Shown here piece by piece: positions 1 to 13,292 of a stretch of 64,000 nucleotides of DNA. The notes under the pieces are model-generated. The model saw only the letters and a program-made list of their open reading frames with translations, was not told where the DNA came from and did not search any database. A program made the translations under genes and the position numbers. The DNA comes from Balaenoptera acutorostrata. Lineage: Eukaryota; Chordata; Mammalia; Artiodactyla; Balaenopteridae. The stretch's first letter is position 1. Every line of letters begins with the position of its first letter. The DNA is taken from assembly GCF_949987535.1 (NCBI RefSeq), contig NC_080075.1, forward strand, positions 55,855,636-55,919,635, in the 5' to 3' direction.

Positions 1-904
1 TGTATTCTCAGTGCAGGGGGGTACCTAGAATTTTGTCCCTGTTCTTAGACAATGGAGACAGAGATAATCATACATGTTCCACCCCCAGGATTCAAGGACC
101 ACAAACAGCTGTCAGCTCTATCACCCCACTCAGCCACCTAGCAGTTTTGCAAGTGAGGACTTTTCACCACTCCCTGTTGGGAGGTAGCTTAACTTTCTAA
201 TGGGTTTAGAGAGTCTTTTGGCCATGCTTTCTGGGTGTACTTTCTTCCTTACATCACAGCGAGGGCGTTGAGAAGAAAGCGTTTACTCAAATATGCAGCT
301 TGGGAAGGGGGCTGTTATTCACAGAGCCTTCTGTTACATGGACCCCAGCAAATCCCCCTAAACCTCATTTCCTCCACTTATATTTTTAAAAAAGAGAGAG
401 AGCGAGCTGGAGGAGTTTGATATTTTCTTACAGCTTCCTTTTTCCTGACTCTCTCTGTACAGGATGATGTAGTTGTTTACTTTAAGGCTCAGGAGTCAGC
501 CAGCATTGTACGAAAAGCTTTCCCACCAAAAAAACCCCACAGTAAGACAAACTCCTTTCCATGATGTTTAAGCAATTAGTAACACATGAACGGGCTTGCT
601 CACCCTCTCACTCCGGGGTCTGCTCTTTCCTCCCGCTGCAGGGGCCACTCACCCTGGGATTGGGGGAAAGGGAAGACTTTCCATTTCACGGGGAGGTGAA
701 GGGGGGGTTGGTGTGTGGGGCTGTGTGTATGAAGGAGTGGGACAGGGGATGAACAAAGGAGATCTTCCTTGGTCCCATCTCCCATGCTTCGCTTCGTGAA
801 ATGAAATTCCAAACCTCGGTAGGCTTATCCATAAAATGGGGGAATAATAAAACTGTAAGAGATGTGGTAAGTCAATCACACCTGCAAAGTGGGTAGCATG
901 TTAT

Positions 905-1135
905 GTGAGGCGGCACAGAATAGGGAGCACTAGGAGAACAGAGTGGACACTGCCTGGGTTCAGATCCCAGTTGTACTACTTATTTGCTGTGTGACTGTGA
1001 CAAGGCATTCTACCTCCCTGTGCCTCAGGATACGCCTACCTCGTAAGGCCCTTGCAAGGATGATATCATCAATATGTGTCAAGAGCTTTGCAAATGGTCC
1101 ATTGTAAATGCTGTAAAAGTGTCAGCTGCTATTAT
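905..1135 (+). mobile_element. MIR SINE fragment
   Basis: The core 'gcctgggttcagatcccagt' and 'tttgctgtgtgactgtgaca' match MIR in plus orientation. The ends are approximate. Confidence 0.8.
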
Positions 1136-1809
1136 TTTGGGCTTATAGAAAACATTCTATAAATGTTTGCTGCTGGTGATGGCAGCAAGGAAAGCTATTT
1201 TCAACCTGTGGTATGGGGGAGGGGGGAGGGAGGCACAGGAAGGGGCATGTCCCCCACAGAGGATATGTCAGGATCTGGAGAGAACATGTATGCATATGGC
1301 TTAAAAGCGGTTAATTTATAATATAATTTTGTAGATGGAAAATGAAAAGACGTCTATGGTTTTCATAATAAAAGTCACCAAAAAAAATGTTTGACGACAT
1401 CTTCTTGGCTATAAGACAGGATTTTAAAATGTTGAGAAACACTGAAGTAGTGGAGAGTAGGAAAGATTTCTTCCCTAGTCAGAGCTGCGTGCTGAAAGGG
1501 TGAGGCTGAGTGGGGTTACTCCTTAAGAATTCGCAACCTGTGAACGGGAGGACCCAGGCTGGGCAGAAGATGGGCCAGCGCCTCTGTGGATAACCCCTAG
1601 ACTTCAGCTCCCTCTTGGCCTTGGTCTTGGCAAGGGGATGGGTCCTATGCTTTATCCTTCCAGCTAAACAGACCATGGGACCAGTGGCCACACTTCCTGT
1701 CCTTGAGACAGACCTCACTGCCAAAGACAACAGGAAAATCAAGACTTTAGTGGCAAAATAATGATATGCAGACATTGTCCTCAAGCTCAGTTTTTACTAC
1801 AGTGAGAAT

Positions 1810-2250
1810 TTTGGGGGTTTTTTTGATGGTAGTTTGGATACTTTCATGATCTTGTTCTCCTCTCCCCCTTTTCATTACATAATATACCTACAGAAGAATA
1901 TGTAAGATATATATTTTAAAGAATAATCAAAACAAACTTCCTTTTAGCCATATGCATCTTGACAAAAAAGAGATGGTTGCTGGTCCTCAAAAGCTTCTTT
2001 AACCCTCTCTGATTGCATCCTGTCCCCCACTCCCCGCCCAGAGGTAGGGGTAACCACCAAGGTAATCACTGCCTTGTTTTTCTTTATAGTTTCATCACCT
2101 ACATGTTTATCTCTAAACAATATATTGTTTAGCATTTCCTGTTTGGGAACTCTATGTAAATGCAGTTATGCTGCACAGCTCTTTCTTGGACTGACTTGCA
2201 CTTTTGGTCTGTGTTTCCTCCTTTTTAATCACCAGCTCTTCTGGATGAGG
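1810..2250. mobile_element. Old L1-derived stretch
   Basis: Motifs such as 'atctctaaacaatatattgt' and 'ggtaatcactgccttg' occur in ancient mammalian L1 3' regions. The assignment is by recall only and the limits are vague. Confidence 0.4.
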
Positions 2251-4909
2251 TCTCAGTTCTTAAGGGTCTCACTCTTTCTCTTTTAAAAGTGCCCTTAAAA
2301 AACATCCTTGAAACATTCTCCCTAAAATACCATGACACAACAACTGAACTGGGTCATTCTTTTCCCTTGGGTGTGAACTGTCTGCCACATTTCGGTAAGC
2401 TGTGGCCAGTTCCTCAACTTTTGGATGAAAATATTTCCTGACATCAAAGTGACATTTTTGGTAGATTTAAAGATCGAAGAAATGCATTCAAACCTTCCAA
2501 ATGATAACCATCTTCCAAAAGGAGACATTTTCCCCCAAGCACCATATTCCTAATATTTTTTGCACAGTCTTCTATGTTTCTCTCCAGTTTTGTCCAACAG
2601 CTCACACTCCTATTCTTGTCCTTCCTTACCTATGAAATCTAAATGTCCCTTTTTATGGAATTAGGATTTTAAATTTCGCATCACTACCATAACCTTTGAA
2701 CAACTTGTATGGATTTTCACAAAGCCCTCTAACTTTGTATTTTTCCCTCCCACAAAAATACCTATTTGGATCAAGTGGAATTTTTACTCTCATAGTCCTG
2801 CAAACTGTTAGTACGATTTCCTAAAGAGGAGGAAGGAGCATCTGAATGTCTGCATTTTGTGCTGAACTTAGTGTCTTCAAGATCCAGGAATTAACAAGTA
2901 GCTCAAAGAGCTAAATAGAATCTGCCTTTCAGGAGATGTAGATGCAAGGTTTTTGAGCTGGAAGCAGCCATATATCATTTTAAGTTTTTGGAAGGACCCG
3001 GTTTGTTCCTGCCTGTGGCATCCGCAAGATACTGACTTCCTGTGTTTACCCAGTGCCTAGGACACTGGGCTCTCTTCAGTTCCCATGGCGATGGGCTGAT
3101 TCCCCCTCCCCCACCCATAGGCTGCTGTGGTTTAAAGCTGCAGAGATCAGCACTGGGTGGGCAGCTGGATGGGAGGATCTGAACTACATCAACATGCAGA
3201 GCTGTCTCAGTCAGGGTTTGTCACACAATGTCACACAGTGACGGGACCGTACTGTGCCAATCCCATAGATTCTAATGGGCTCTCACCACTGTACTCCCCT
3301 AGGATAGATGGGACCCAGGGTTCTTACTCCTGTGACAACGTTCTTTGTATGTGAGAGGAGAGTGCCCCTCCCAGCTGTAGGAGTATGCTTACTCCTCCCG
3401 CCCACCCACAGTGCTTCTTCCTCTAACTTTCTAAGCTAATTTCTGCGCCACTCGTTTTTACACAGAATCATATTTCATTTTCTGGCTCAACTGTGCTAGT
3501 CTTACCTCCCTAGATAAACTAGAAGTTCTTGGGATAAAGGCTGTGTCTTTTTCCATCCCTGCCATACCTGGTACGAAGCTGAAGACATACCAGGTTCTGG
3601 GAAAATATTGGTTGTTGACTGTTTACTAAAGCAGAGCACTTCCTCCCTGATAGACGGGATGTGTTCCCTGTGTCTTCCTCTCCCTGTACTGCTCCTCTCC
3701 TGCTGCTGTTTTTAACACTTCAGGTTTGTTACTCTGCCTAATACATCTACCCCTCAGCCACCCCACCTGGCAATCCAAATGGGTCTTGCCAACCCAAAGT
3801 GGTGAATTCTTTTATGAACATTTTATAAAAGGAGTTGGCTTTTGCAAGGTGAACCACCACACCTACATTTATAATTATTATTTTTGAAAGCCAGATTTTA
3901 TTTTCAAGTTTTCTTCTAGTGGACCTACTTGTACTTCTTTGTTACATTCCCTTTCAATTTATATACATCAAGAAATACTTCCCACATCTCTAATCAACTC
4001 CCCACAAAGAACAAAACTCTGGGTGAATTAGACTATGGAAGTATTTCAACATGGATGGCAACGTGTTTCATTTGGTTGCATTTGTGTGGTTTTAGTGTTA
4101 ACACTGGTGCATCTAGAAAACGTTCATAAATTAGGGCTTGATAAAGGAGGTTGAATTTAGTTATTAGCTGAAAACAAAACTGGCATGGGTTGGATAAATG
4201 GTGGAAGAAACATCGAGAACAAAGACATCAGCTTCTCCAACCACTCCCATCCTCAGACCCTTACTGGACTGCACCTTTTGGAGGATGAGGTAAGGCCACA
4301 GTCCCCATCACCACCCATGTCATTCACTATCAGTCGGTCAGGTTCAAACCAAGCTGTAGAGCCAGGAGGCTTCAGCTCTAAGAGGCAGGGCCAGGTAATG
4401 AGCTTAGTTCCCTAGCAACCTGCACACAAGTGTTCCAGACAAAATGGATTACATACTGCTGCTGAATTCCAAGTGAATATCCTATTGACCCAACAAAGGA
4501 GTTAATTTGTACCTCTTACCACACTACAGGGGTCAACTAAGAGAATTCTTTTTGTCTGTGATCCCTCCTGGCATTCTCCCTGGAATGTCATGGTAAAATA
4601 AAATGCTCTGATGGGGTCAAAAGTGGATGGTTCAACTTCCCATTGCCTCTGGAAAAAAACGTCCTCATAACAGGAAGAAGAGCGTCTGTTTCTCCTTCTA
4701 TTGCTTTCCTAATACAATCTGGATTGCCTAAAATAATATCCCCAAAGGGTTATTCCAGGGACCCTGGGTAACAGGCGTAAGTATCTGGTCACCCCACTAT
4801 AAATTAACCAACTGCCATTTTATTGTTTTATTTACACCTTGGTCTCTTGAGATTTTGATTTGTGTTCATTAATCCTCAGAAGCCTAATCTCCCCTGGGCA
4901 CTCAGACAA

Positions 4910-5105
4910 AATGAAGTTTCTGGAAGCCAACTACCTGGGTTTGAATCTAGGATCTGCCACTTCCAGCTGTGTGACCTCTCTTTGGGATAATAGTCCTACT
5001 AGAAGGTTGATGTGAAGATTAAATGAGTTAATACATGTAAAATGCTTGACATTAAACCTGGCATTTAATACGTACTGTATACATTTTTGTTCTGGTTGTT
5101 ATTAT
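4910..5105 (+). mobile_element. MIR SINE fragment
   Basis: 'acctgggtttgaatctagga', 'ttccagctgtgtgacctctc' and 'gattaaatgagttaatacat' are MIR landmarks in order. Confidence 0.85.
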
Positions 5106-7604
5106 TGAGCCAAGGATGACCCTGAAATGGTAGCTGATGAGTAGCCCACCTGGATGACCCATGTCTCTCTCATTTCTTGGCTTAGGACAGCAGCCTCCAA
5201 AGACAAACCACCAAGGGGGCAGTTCTAAGATGTTCTTTACTGGAACCAGAAACCTTTTCTTCTCACGTTGGGGAGTCAGTCCTAAATATGACCAACCCCC
5301 CCACCAGTGATAACAAGGAGACAAAGGGTCCAGCAAGAATTCACCGGAATCTTGTGGATGAAAAAAATCATTCAGAGGAACCATGCAGAAGCCAATGTCA
5401 TGGTGACCCACTTGTACTGGCCCCAGTTCAATCTATGTGTCAGGCAGTCAGAAGGACAAGCTACCTGACTCCTAGGGACACAAAATCAAAGTCATGTTCT
5501 TCACATTAACTACTCACACTTCTAAATTCACTAGATTTTATAATTAAGATTTAAGAATTGATTTTGTAATTAAGAAACAAAAATGATATAATAAGGCATT
5601 CATCCTCTGGTTGGGCATAGATTTCTTCTAGGAGAAGAGATGGCTCTTGGTAATCTTTTGCTTGATGCCCTCCTGATATACTTGTGAGATGACTAGACAG
5701 GTTAAGAGGTTGGGCCATAGCTGTAGTTAAGGACATCTGGGCTCAGGTTAGGGGTTAGGTAATATATATTTTCTCTTTATGAAGCTAGTGTACCTGGGGG
5801 TTCAAACCTACCAACAATGGTTTCTCAATTTTGTTTCATGAATGTTTGGCCAGCTGGTCAGAAAAGGTCATCCCTATAGGCTAACAGAAACATGGCAAAG
5901 CTCTCAGTCCAGCTTGGGGGCAGGGGTGGAGTATTTATATAAAGCATACTGAAACTGTTAACTGGATAAGACAGAAGCTAAAATTTATTGTGCCTGCTGT
6001 GTGCTAGAAACTGTGCTGTGCTTTAGTAAGACAACTATAATACCTCCCGGTAGGCCTCCTGATGCATGACCATCAGTCGTTCAAAGTGTGTTTGAATTTG
6101 GAACCGTAATGTAGAATGACAGTCTTGTGAACATAAAGGCATTGCTTGAGGTGGGATCATTTTCTGAATTGAGCTTTGAAAAATGAACACTAAACAGAAG
6201 CACTTTTCATGTGACCTTATCACTGTTCTTTTCTCACTCATGCATCAGCAACAAGTCAGTCTGTAATGGTCTCACGTATAGTTCCCAATGCTGCATTTTC
6301 ACAGATATTTAGAATCAGATTTAGGAATCTTATAGATCATGTCGTCTAACTCCCCTCTCTGTGCCCTCCCTCATCTTTTATTATGAGTGAGGAAATCAAT
6401 GCACAGAGAAATGTCTCAGCCAAGCATCTGTGGCAGAAGCCAGAGCTAGAAGCAGAGTTTCTTGCATAACAGTGCCCTCTTTCCTGGATCCCGTGTTCTT
6501 TACCAATGAAGAGGGCACACATGAACACAAGTAGCCAAATGGGACATACCCGCCCCTGGGCAAAATCTTCAAAGCCAAAGAACCAAGGGGCAGCAGAGTT
6601 ATCAGAAGTATCTGAGACCATTGGAAGAAAAAGCCCAGGTTATATGAGGAAAGCCCATTGCTTAAGCTGAATAATCTCAACAGACTGGGTAGAAGCTTCT
6701 CTACAAAATGCCCCATGTAGAAAACAACACCAGTCCACTATCAAATTCAACTAGGATCTAAAAATAGACACAATAAAAAACAAGGTAAATCCTGAAATCG
6801 AATAGATGGCACTTGGGGGGAGATGGGAGGTCTGATGTTAACCAATGAGGAAACTGGCTTTGTTCCACGAACAGGTTAGATAACTTGGACCTCTGGTTTT
6901 AGATTTCAAGCTGAAACTTTTAATTTAAATTCGATCATTATGTACCCATTGACTGTGGGCAAATGACACCGTAGAAGTGTGCAGGTCACTTAACCCAACT
7001 GGCTGCAACCGCAGTTCTTGTTTCTAATCAGCTCGGGGTTGTACGATTGATATTTTCCAGAGGATTAAATGCAGTGCTCTACTTCCTTCTCAGGTAGGCC
7101 CGCCTTCCCAGATGCAGAGGGGAAACAGAACGGTCTACAGCAATTCTTCCTTCAGAAATTCTTCCCCCACCACCTCCAGACTTGCGGCCGTTGAAATACC
7201 CTCCACACAGATAGCTCGGCTTTTTATTTTCCCCTTTAATCCAAACCACACAGAGCTGCCACGCTATGCTTCCTAAGTCATCACTTCCTGTAACACCTTC
7301 AAGGAATCTGTTACTTCCAGGATAAGTCCAAACTCCTTGTCTGAAATTTTAAGAACTCCACGGCTTAGCCAGACTCTCCTTACAAAGTGGTCTTTCTCAT
7401 GCCTTCCCAATGTAAGCCTGCTTTTCTGGTACATGTCATCACTCCTCCTAAATTTGGGGGTCAAACTCCTCCCTCCCTCAGACTTGCTGTGCCCTGCTCC
7501 TCCCCCTCTCCTGCAGTGACATCATCCCCCCAAACTCCCCCACCCAGTACACATTCCTCATTCACAGTGGTCCTTCTCTCCCATAGGAGGCGAGGGTGGG
7601 GATG

Positions 7605-7790
7605 GTTGATCTGAATCCCACCACTAAACTATCTGTGTGACCCTGGCCAAGTTGTAAAGCCTCCCCTAGTCTCAGCTTCTTCCTCTGCCCAGAGAAAGGA
7701 CAATACCTATACACCATGGGATTTGGGTAAGATTAAAGAAATTGGTCCTTGCACCAGGCTTGCCACTTAACAGGCGCTCCATAAGTCTTT
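7605..7790 (+). mobile_element. MIR SINE fragment
   Basis: 'atctgtgtgaccctggccaa' followed by a 3' part ending 'caggcgctccataag' fits MIR. Confidence 0.75.
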
Positions 7791-8439
7791 CCTTCCTCTT
7801 TATCACATACCACCTTTATTCTAAGTTACTGTTTTATGTATGTTATATCATCTGTTCTTGCACATAAGAGTCCCAGTTCTGACTATCTCCCAGTGGCACC
7901 TAATAAGGTTCTGGTACAGAGCAGATTCTCACGATCAAATTGCTTGTCATCAGAGTAATGTTATAACCCAGCTATATTCTCTCTACCTTACTCTCTCTAT
8001 GGTGGAAAACCTTTCTCAGTGAGCCGAAGTGGTTTCTATTAATGAGCCAACCGAACTAGAGACAGCACTCACAGAGAATAGGAGAAATGTTAAGTTTTGA
8101 ATCTGCTTCCAAAATTCTATCTCTACCTAAGTCTCAGGAATGTGCCCATTTTAATAATGGAAGGACATTTCTAATGGAAACCTTCAAGAAATGACATCTG
8201 CGTATATATATCCGATTATACATAGGTAGGTTAAAACCATCAAGACTTACTCCAAACTGTCAGCGGAAGTTGCAGTGGCTTTAAACTTTTTTTTCCCAAG
8301 GTAAAATCCTTTCTTCAAATGACGTCTTACTTGGAATACTAACACGAGAAGCAGCTGAAGGTGGGGACTGCTCTGGGTGGCTAGAAAGAAGAGTGTGGAA
8401 GTCCTCTCTTCATAGCACACACAGGGTCTGTTTGCCCAG

Positions 8440-8476
8440 ATGTGTGTGTGTGTGTGTACATGTGCACACACACACA
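8440..8476 (+). repeat. Alternating purine-pyrimidine TG/CA tract
   Basis: A (TG)n run joins a (CA)n run through 'tacatgtg', giving 37 nt of strict purine-pyrimidine alternation with near-palindromic symmetry. Confidence 0.95.
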
Positions 8477-9888
8477 GCAACTCCTGAGGCACCTCCACAA
8501 AACCTAATTCAGAAACTACAGCTTAGCAGAATAAGCAAATCGTTTAGGAGGACAGGTAAATATACTCCACACTGGTGAAAAAACATCTACTAAACAAACA
8601 TATATACACGTACATGATGTCAAAGGAATTTAACTCTTGTTCTACAAGATGCCAATGTCAGAATATTTACAAGCTGTACTCAAGTTTATGTTACAGAAAG
8701 AGAGAAACAAAAACAGAAAGAGGCTATTCTGCTGCATAGAGGCAAATGGTATCTCTGCGCAACACTGGGCAGTGCTTTCTGGTTCACTTACTGCTAACAT
8801 CAGCTCCATGGGAAGCCAAGCATTTACTGGAGACCCGCAACCCTCAAACTCAGGATTTCTCTACAGGAGGCCCTCGGATACTGTGAACCTTAGAAATCAT
8901 TTGGTTAAAGAACACTTAGTGACAACAGAAATAGCTACAATATATCTTTGGTGAAACAGTTGAAAGTATGATATCAATTTTTAAAATATATATGTATAAA
9001 CAGATACATATTTTTAAACTGGAAATATACACATCAAAATGTTAGTAGTAGTCATTAGAATAATTCTTTTTGTCCTTTTCTGAATTTTCCAAATTTTCTA
9101 CAATTAACAAATATTCTTTGTGATTAAAAAAATATTATTATTATTTTTTAAAGGCCAAGGCCAACAGTTTCTGAAGGCGAACAAAGCAATGAGTTCACCA
9201 TTAAATTGCTGTCAGGTAGCATGGCGTCCCACAATGCCCATGGCACAGTACACTGGGTACATAGTAGATGGTCAATAAACAGTGGCTGAATGGACAGGTG
9301 TGAGGGCCTCGTCCTGCTCCAGCCCATTTTGGATATAATCCCTATGCCCATGCCCCCTTTCTCCTCTCTCCTCTCTTGCACTTTCAGAAAACAGAAAAGT
9401 TTCCAGAAACAGGCTGAAAGATCTTGCTACTCTCACCAGCTTAAGGGGCATTAATTTTTTAAAAATTCCAATCTCACTGAATCCAGGTAAAACAGAGCGG
9501 TCATTCAGACCCTTTCTCATGTGTGTGACAGCAAATGCGGACTGGGGAGAGAGGGGCTGGGGGTAAGAACATGTGAAGTAGAGAACTTGGACAAGAGGGA
9601 GGTGTTGGAGACAGAAGAGCATCCTGTGAACAACAAAGGCCTTCAGCACACCTTGCTTCCAAGCTGGGTTCCATTACAGACAAGCTGTAAGACCTCTCTG
9701 GGCCTCGGTTTTCTCATCCATAGAAGGGAGTGACCTTACTTGTCTCACAGAGACATCTTTAGGAACGTGTGGGAAGGCTGATCTAAATGAAATGAAGGCA
9801 TTTGTAAAAGTAACTGTCCTATTCAAATACAAGGTTTCCTTGGAGGCAAAGAAGTTTCCTGGGGCAGCAGCACCTTAGATTAAGAGCC

Positions 9889-9890
<2 letters not shown>

Positions 9891-9947
<57 letters not shown>
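9891..9947 (+). repeat. (CA)n microsatellite, ~28 units
   Basis: An uninterrupted CA run of 57 nt; likely polymorphic in length. Confidence 0.98.
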
Positions 9948-9949
<2 letters not shown>

Positions 9950-10080
9950 CTCTGCCCCCCAGGGGGCACATGAGCAGTAATTAACTCTGTAACTTTTCCT
10001 TTCATCATGCAGAATGCATCCTGTTATGCTTCTAGACCTGGTCCTCCACCTCTGTGAAGACTTGCTTGCTTATGAAAACT

Positions 10081-10172
10081 GTGATCTCCTCTCTCCAACT
10101 GGGTTGGGCACCCCTGGTAGGTCTGCGTGATCTCCTCTCTCCAACTGGGTTGGGCACCCCTGGTAGGTCTGC
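10081..10172 (+). repeat. Perfect 46-bp tandem duplication
   Basis: 10,081-10,126 and 10,127-10,172 are identical over 46 bases, starting 'gtgatctcctctctccaact'. There is no intervening base and no third copy. Identity suggests a recent event, or a read/assembly artefact. Confidence 0.97.
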
Positions 10173-11774
10173 ACATAGACACGCCCCTCCCCACCACACA
10201 CACACTCATTCACATACTCTCTTTCTCTCTCTCCCTACCAACCCACCCCCCAACTCAATCCCCACCAGCCCTCCACAGGCCTCAGCCCATCCTCCTCAAG
10301 TGAATAGTGATTATAACCACTACTCTGACAGAGGTCCTATCATAAAAGTCTTGTAAAGCCTCGCGGTGATTTGCACGCTGCAGGCCCTTGCTGAAGATGT
10401 CTTCTTGGCTGATTAAAAGCAGTGGCTCTGCTGACCGGCTTGCTCTAGGGCAGGATGGCGTTTGGAAGTAAGGAGATAGAGTCTGCTGGAGTCCCATCAC
10501 TTTGACAATGGCTTCTGCCAACGGTAAGCCTGTGTCCTCTACCATAGATCTCATTTCACTGAAATCTGTTAGAAAACTACGGAGGCTATCTCTTTTACTA
10601 GCAAGCATATCGATTCCCAGGTGGCTGCCTGACCCACATACCATCTCACGGTGTTGAACGTCTCAGTCTACGCTCGTGAGGCACTCGTCAAGTCCAATCA
10701 AAGCCCCTCCAACCCCTCAGACACCATGCTGCCTCACATGGTGTGCTCTAGTACAAAAGAGACCCATACTTCATTCTCAGATTTTTTAGATTTAATCTGA
10801 CACGGTCACCTCTTTTTTTTTTTTTTTTAAATCTACCAGTGCCCTAATTTTTACTGTTTTTGCTTTCGCGTTTGCCGCTCTTCAGAATTGACAGTCACAA
10901 GAATGTCCAAGTTCCTTGAAACCACAGTTTTCCCCCTGCATAGTCAACACTCCTTTCCCAGCAGTTTTCACTCCCTGCTCACACAGCTTATTAAAACTCA
11001 TTTGAAAAATGTCTCCGGTTGCTTTTTAAGGATTTTTCCATCCTGCATTTCCCCCAGGGCAGCGAGGGAGGTTGGCCAAGGGAGATTCTCTAGTTCACCC
11101 TCTGTTTCCTTCTTAGCGACTCACACTGACCAAGCCCTCCAGGAGTTGTCTTCCCAGGCCTGGCAGGAAATGCCAAAGAGTGGGGGATGAGGACAATTAG
11201 GTAGAGACTCATATTTTTAAAGAGGAAAAATCACAGATGAATTTATTCAAGTCGGGTTTAGTTGGAAGGGATGATTTCACAATGGGGATCACATGCAGCA
11301 GCTCAAAATGCCTGAGAATTTTCTTTCTTTTAACTAGAAAAACAAAAGCAAAAACAAACCTACCACTCAGTGGCTCTCCCAACCCCAGCCTTCCGTGGAT
11401 GAGTGGGAAGCCAGAAGAGGCAATTCCTGAAATCACGCCTCCCCCTAAGCCCTGACGTTGAGCAGCCCGTAACTTTTAGAGCCCAAAGAAGCAGGGTCCC
11501 AGTATTATCTCCCCTCTCTACCACTCAACATCTGATCTTGCAGACGCAGGAAGCTCCCTCTTTATTTTCCAAATACCCTCCCTTTCTTCTTCTCCTTCCC
11601 TGTGGTTGTTTAGCCGTTGACATTTCCTTGGAAGAAGCAGGACACAGACTGAGGTGGGAGTTCCAGTGTTGGAAAAATAACGGTGAAAATGAGAGTTGGA
11701 GATAAGTTCTAGGCTTCTTCAGCATCTCTTTGCCTTTATCCTTTTCCAAATGCTGCCCGCGCTTCACGGCCCAA

Positions 11775-12012
11775 GTTAGGTGCCACCTCTTTCAGGAAGC
11801 CTTCCCAACTGCCTTCTGCAGAGCTTCAAATGAATCACCTACAGGGCTCTACTAGAAGAGTTACAATGCTGTAGAATATCACTCATTGCATGTCTATCTC
11901 CCCACTAAACAGCAATCTCCATGCGTTCAGAACTGGTATGTTTTGAGCTTTGTAGCCCCAGAACCTAGCAGTGTCTAGCATATAACAGATGCCCAATAAA
12001 TACTTGTATATT
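11775..12012 (+). mobile_element. L2 LINE 3' end
   Basis: 'caggaagccttcccaactgc', 'agccccagaacctagcagtg' and 'gatgcccaataaatacttgt' are the L2 3' landmarks in order. Confidence 0.85.
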
Positions 12013-12676
12013 CATTGAATTAATTACAGGCCATACATTTTTTTAACCAAGAAAAAATTATTTTGTGTATGGAAATATTAAGTGTGCTGTTAATTTAACA
12101 TTATCCATTAAAAAATCAGTTTAAAATATGAAAATTTTAGTTTCTCATCCATATCAACAGATAGTACAATGTCTATAATTCTTTATGGCTATGCCAGTCT
12201 TGATGAGCATAATGCTTTTATAAAATAAGAATTATGCCCAGGGTTTTTTTTTTGTTGTAAGAGGGAGGGCCTGAGAGAAATGAGACTACTCCATCTCTGC
12301 TGGAGTGGAAAGTCCCTTCGCCCCCCTTTTCATACCATATGTTTGCTATTTAGTCAAATATAGTTTTGTAGATTTCTCTAGTTGTTTCAGGTGATTCCAG
12401 CATTCCAAAGAGCACACAGCATAGTGGGAACTCCAGTCAAACATACTGGTGTGAATTTGATTGAAATTGAAGTTATTGGCTTAATTTGGGGGGCTTTCTG
12501 CCTTTTCTCACAAGCACTGGAGCCATTTCATTTGCTTTTTCCTTCTAGATCCCATGGAGAATGATCAGAGTACAGAAGCCAAGGGCAGGTGGGCTTGGCA
12601 CAGAAAAGGCCACAGCCTTCTTTAACTGTAACTTGGTCATTCAGTGGGCTGTGGTAACCAGACCTAACTCATGACC

Positions 12677-12684
12677 TGACGTCA
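12677..12684. promoter_or_regulatory. Candidate CRE (TGACGTCA) with nearby CCAAT boxes
   Basis: A full palindromic cAMP-response element is followed by inverted CCAAT (ATTGG) at 12,687-12,691 and 12,719-12,723. No gene start is seen nearby. Function is conjecture from motif clustering only; the region is not a recognised repeat. Confidence 0.25.
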
Positions 12685-13292
12685 CGATTGGCGCCAGTAG
12701 GCTTACACAATCATTGCCATTGGTCACCGTACCAGACATGGGACCTCACACACTTCCAAGTCCTGTGAGGCAATCTGCGTAGTGCGTGCCCGGAAGCCAT
12801 GTGCAATCCCTCAGGAACTTCTCAAAGGAATGCTTCCGTAGGGGCTGTTTCTTCTACATACCGAATAAAGGCCCGTCTAAAAATAATCAAACCTGACAAC
12901 ATTATTGCTGCTCTCTGTGTCATAATCAAACAAGAATGAAAGAAATCTTAATAGGATTGCAAGCAGGTCTTGTGTTCCTTAATCATGTATTAGAGTCTTA
13001 GTCAAAACCAGGCTTAACGGTGGCTCAGAAACACTGTCCTTTCTTTTCAGGAAAAGTGAAACTAAAGCTGGACCGAACTATGGCCACTGAACTCGGCTCC
13101 CATTCCCACCCAAGTCCTGTCCCAGTCCTCCCCACTCTGCAGAGCCTAGATTGAGCTCTTTCCCCACCTCCAGACTCTAAAGCGCACCCCCTCCTCTGAG
13201 TCCTCCCAGCTCGAACACCTCCACCCAGAATGTACCGTCTCAAGGCTGTTTGCTATGGAAGTTAGTATAACTCCCCACCCCCATCCTTTATT

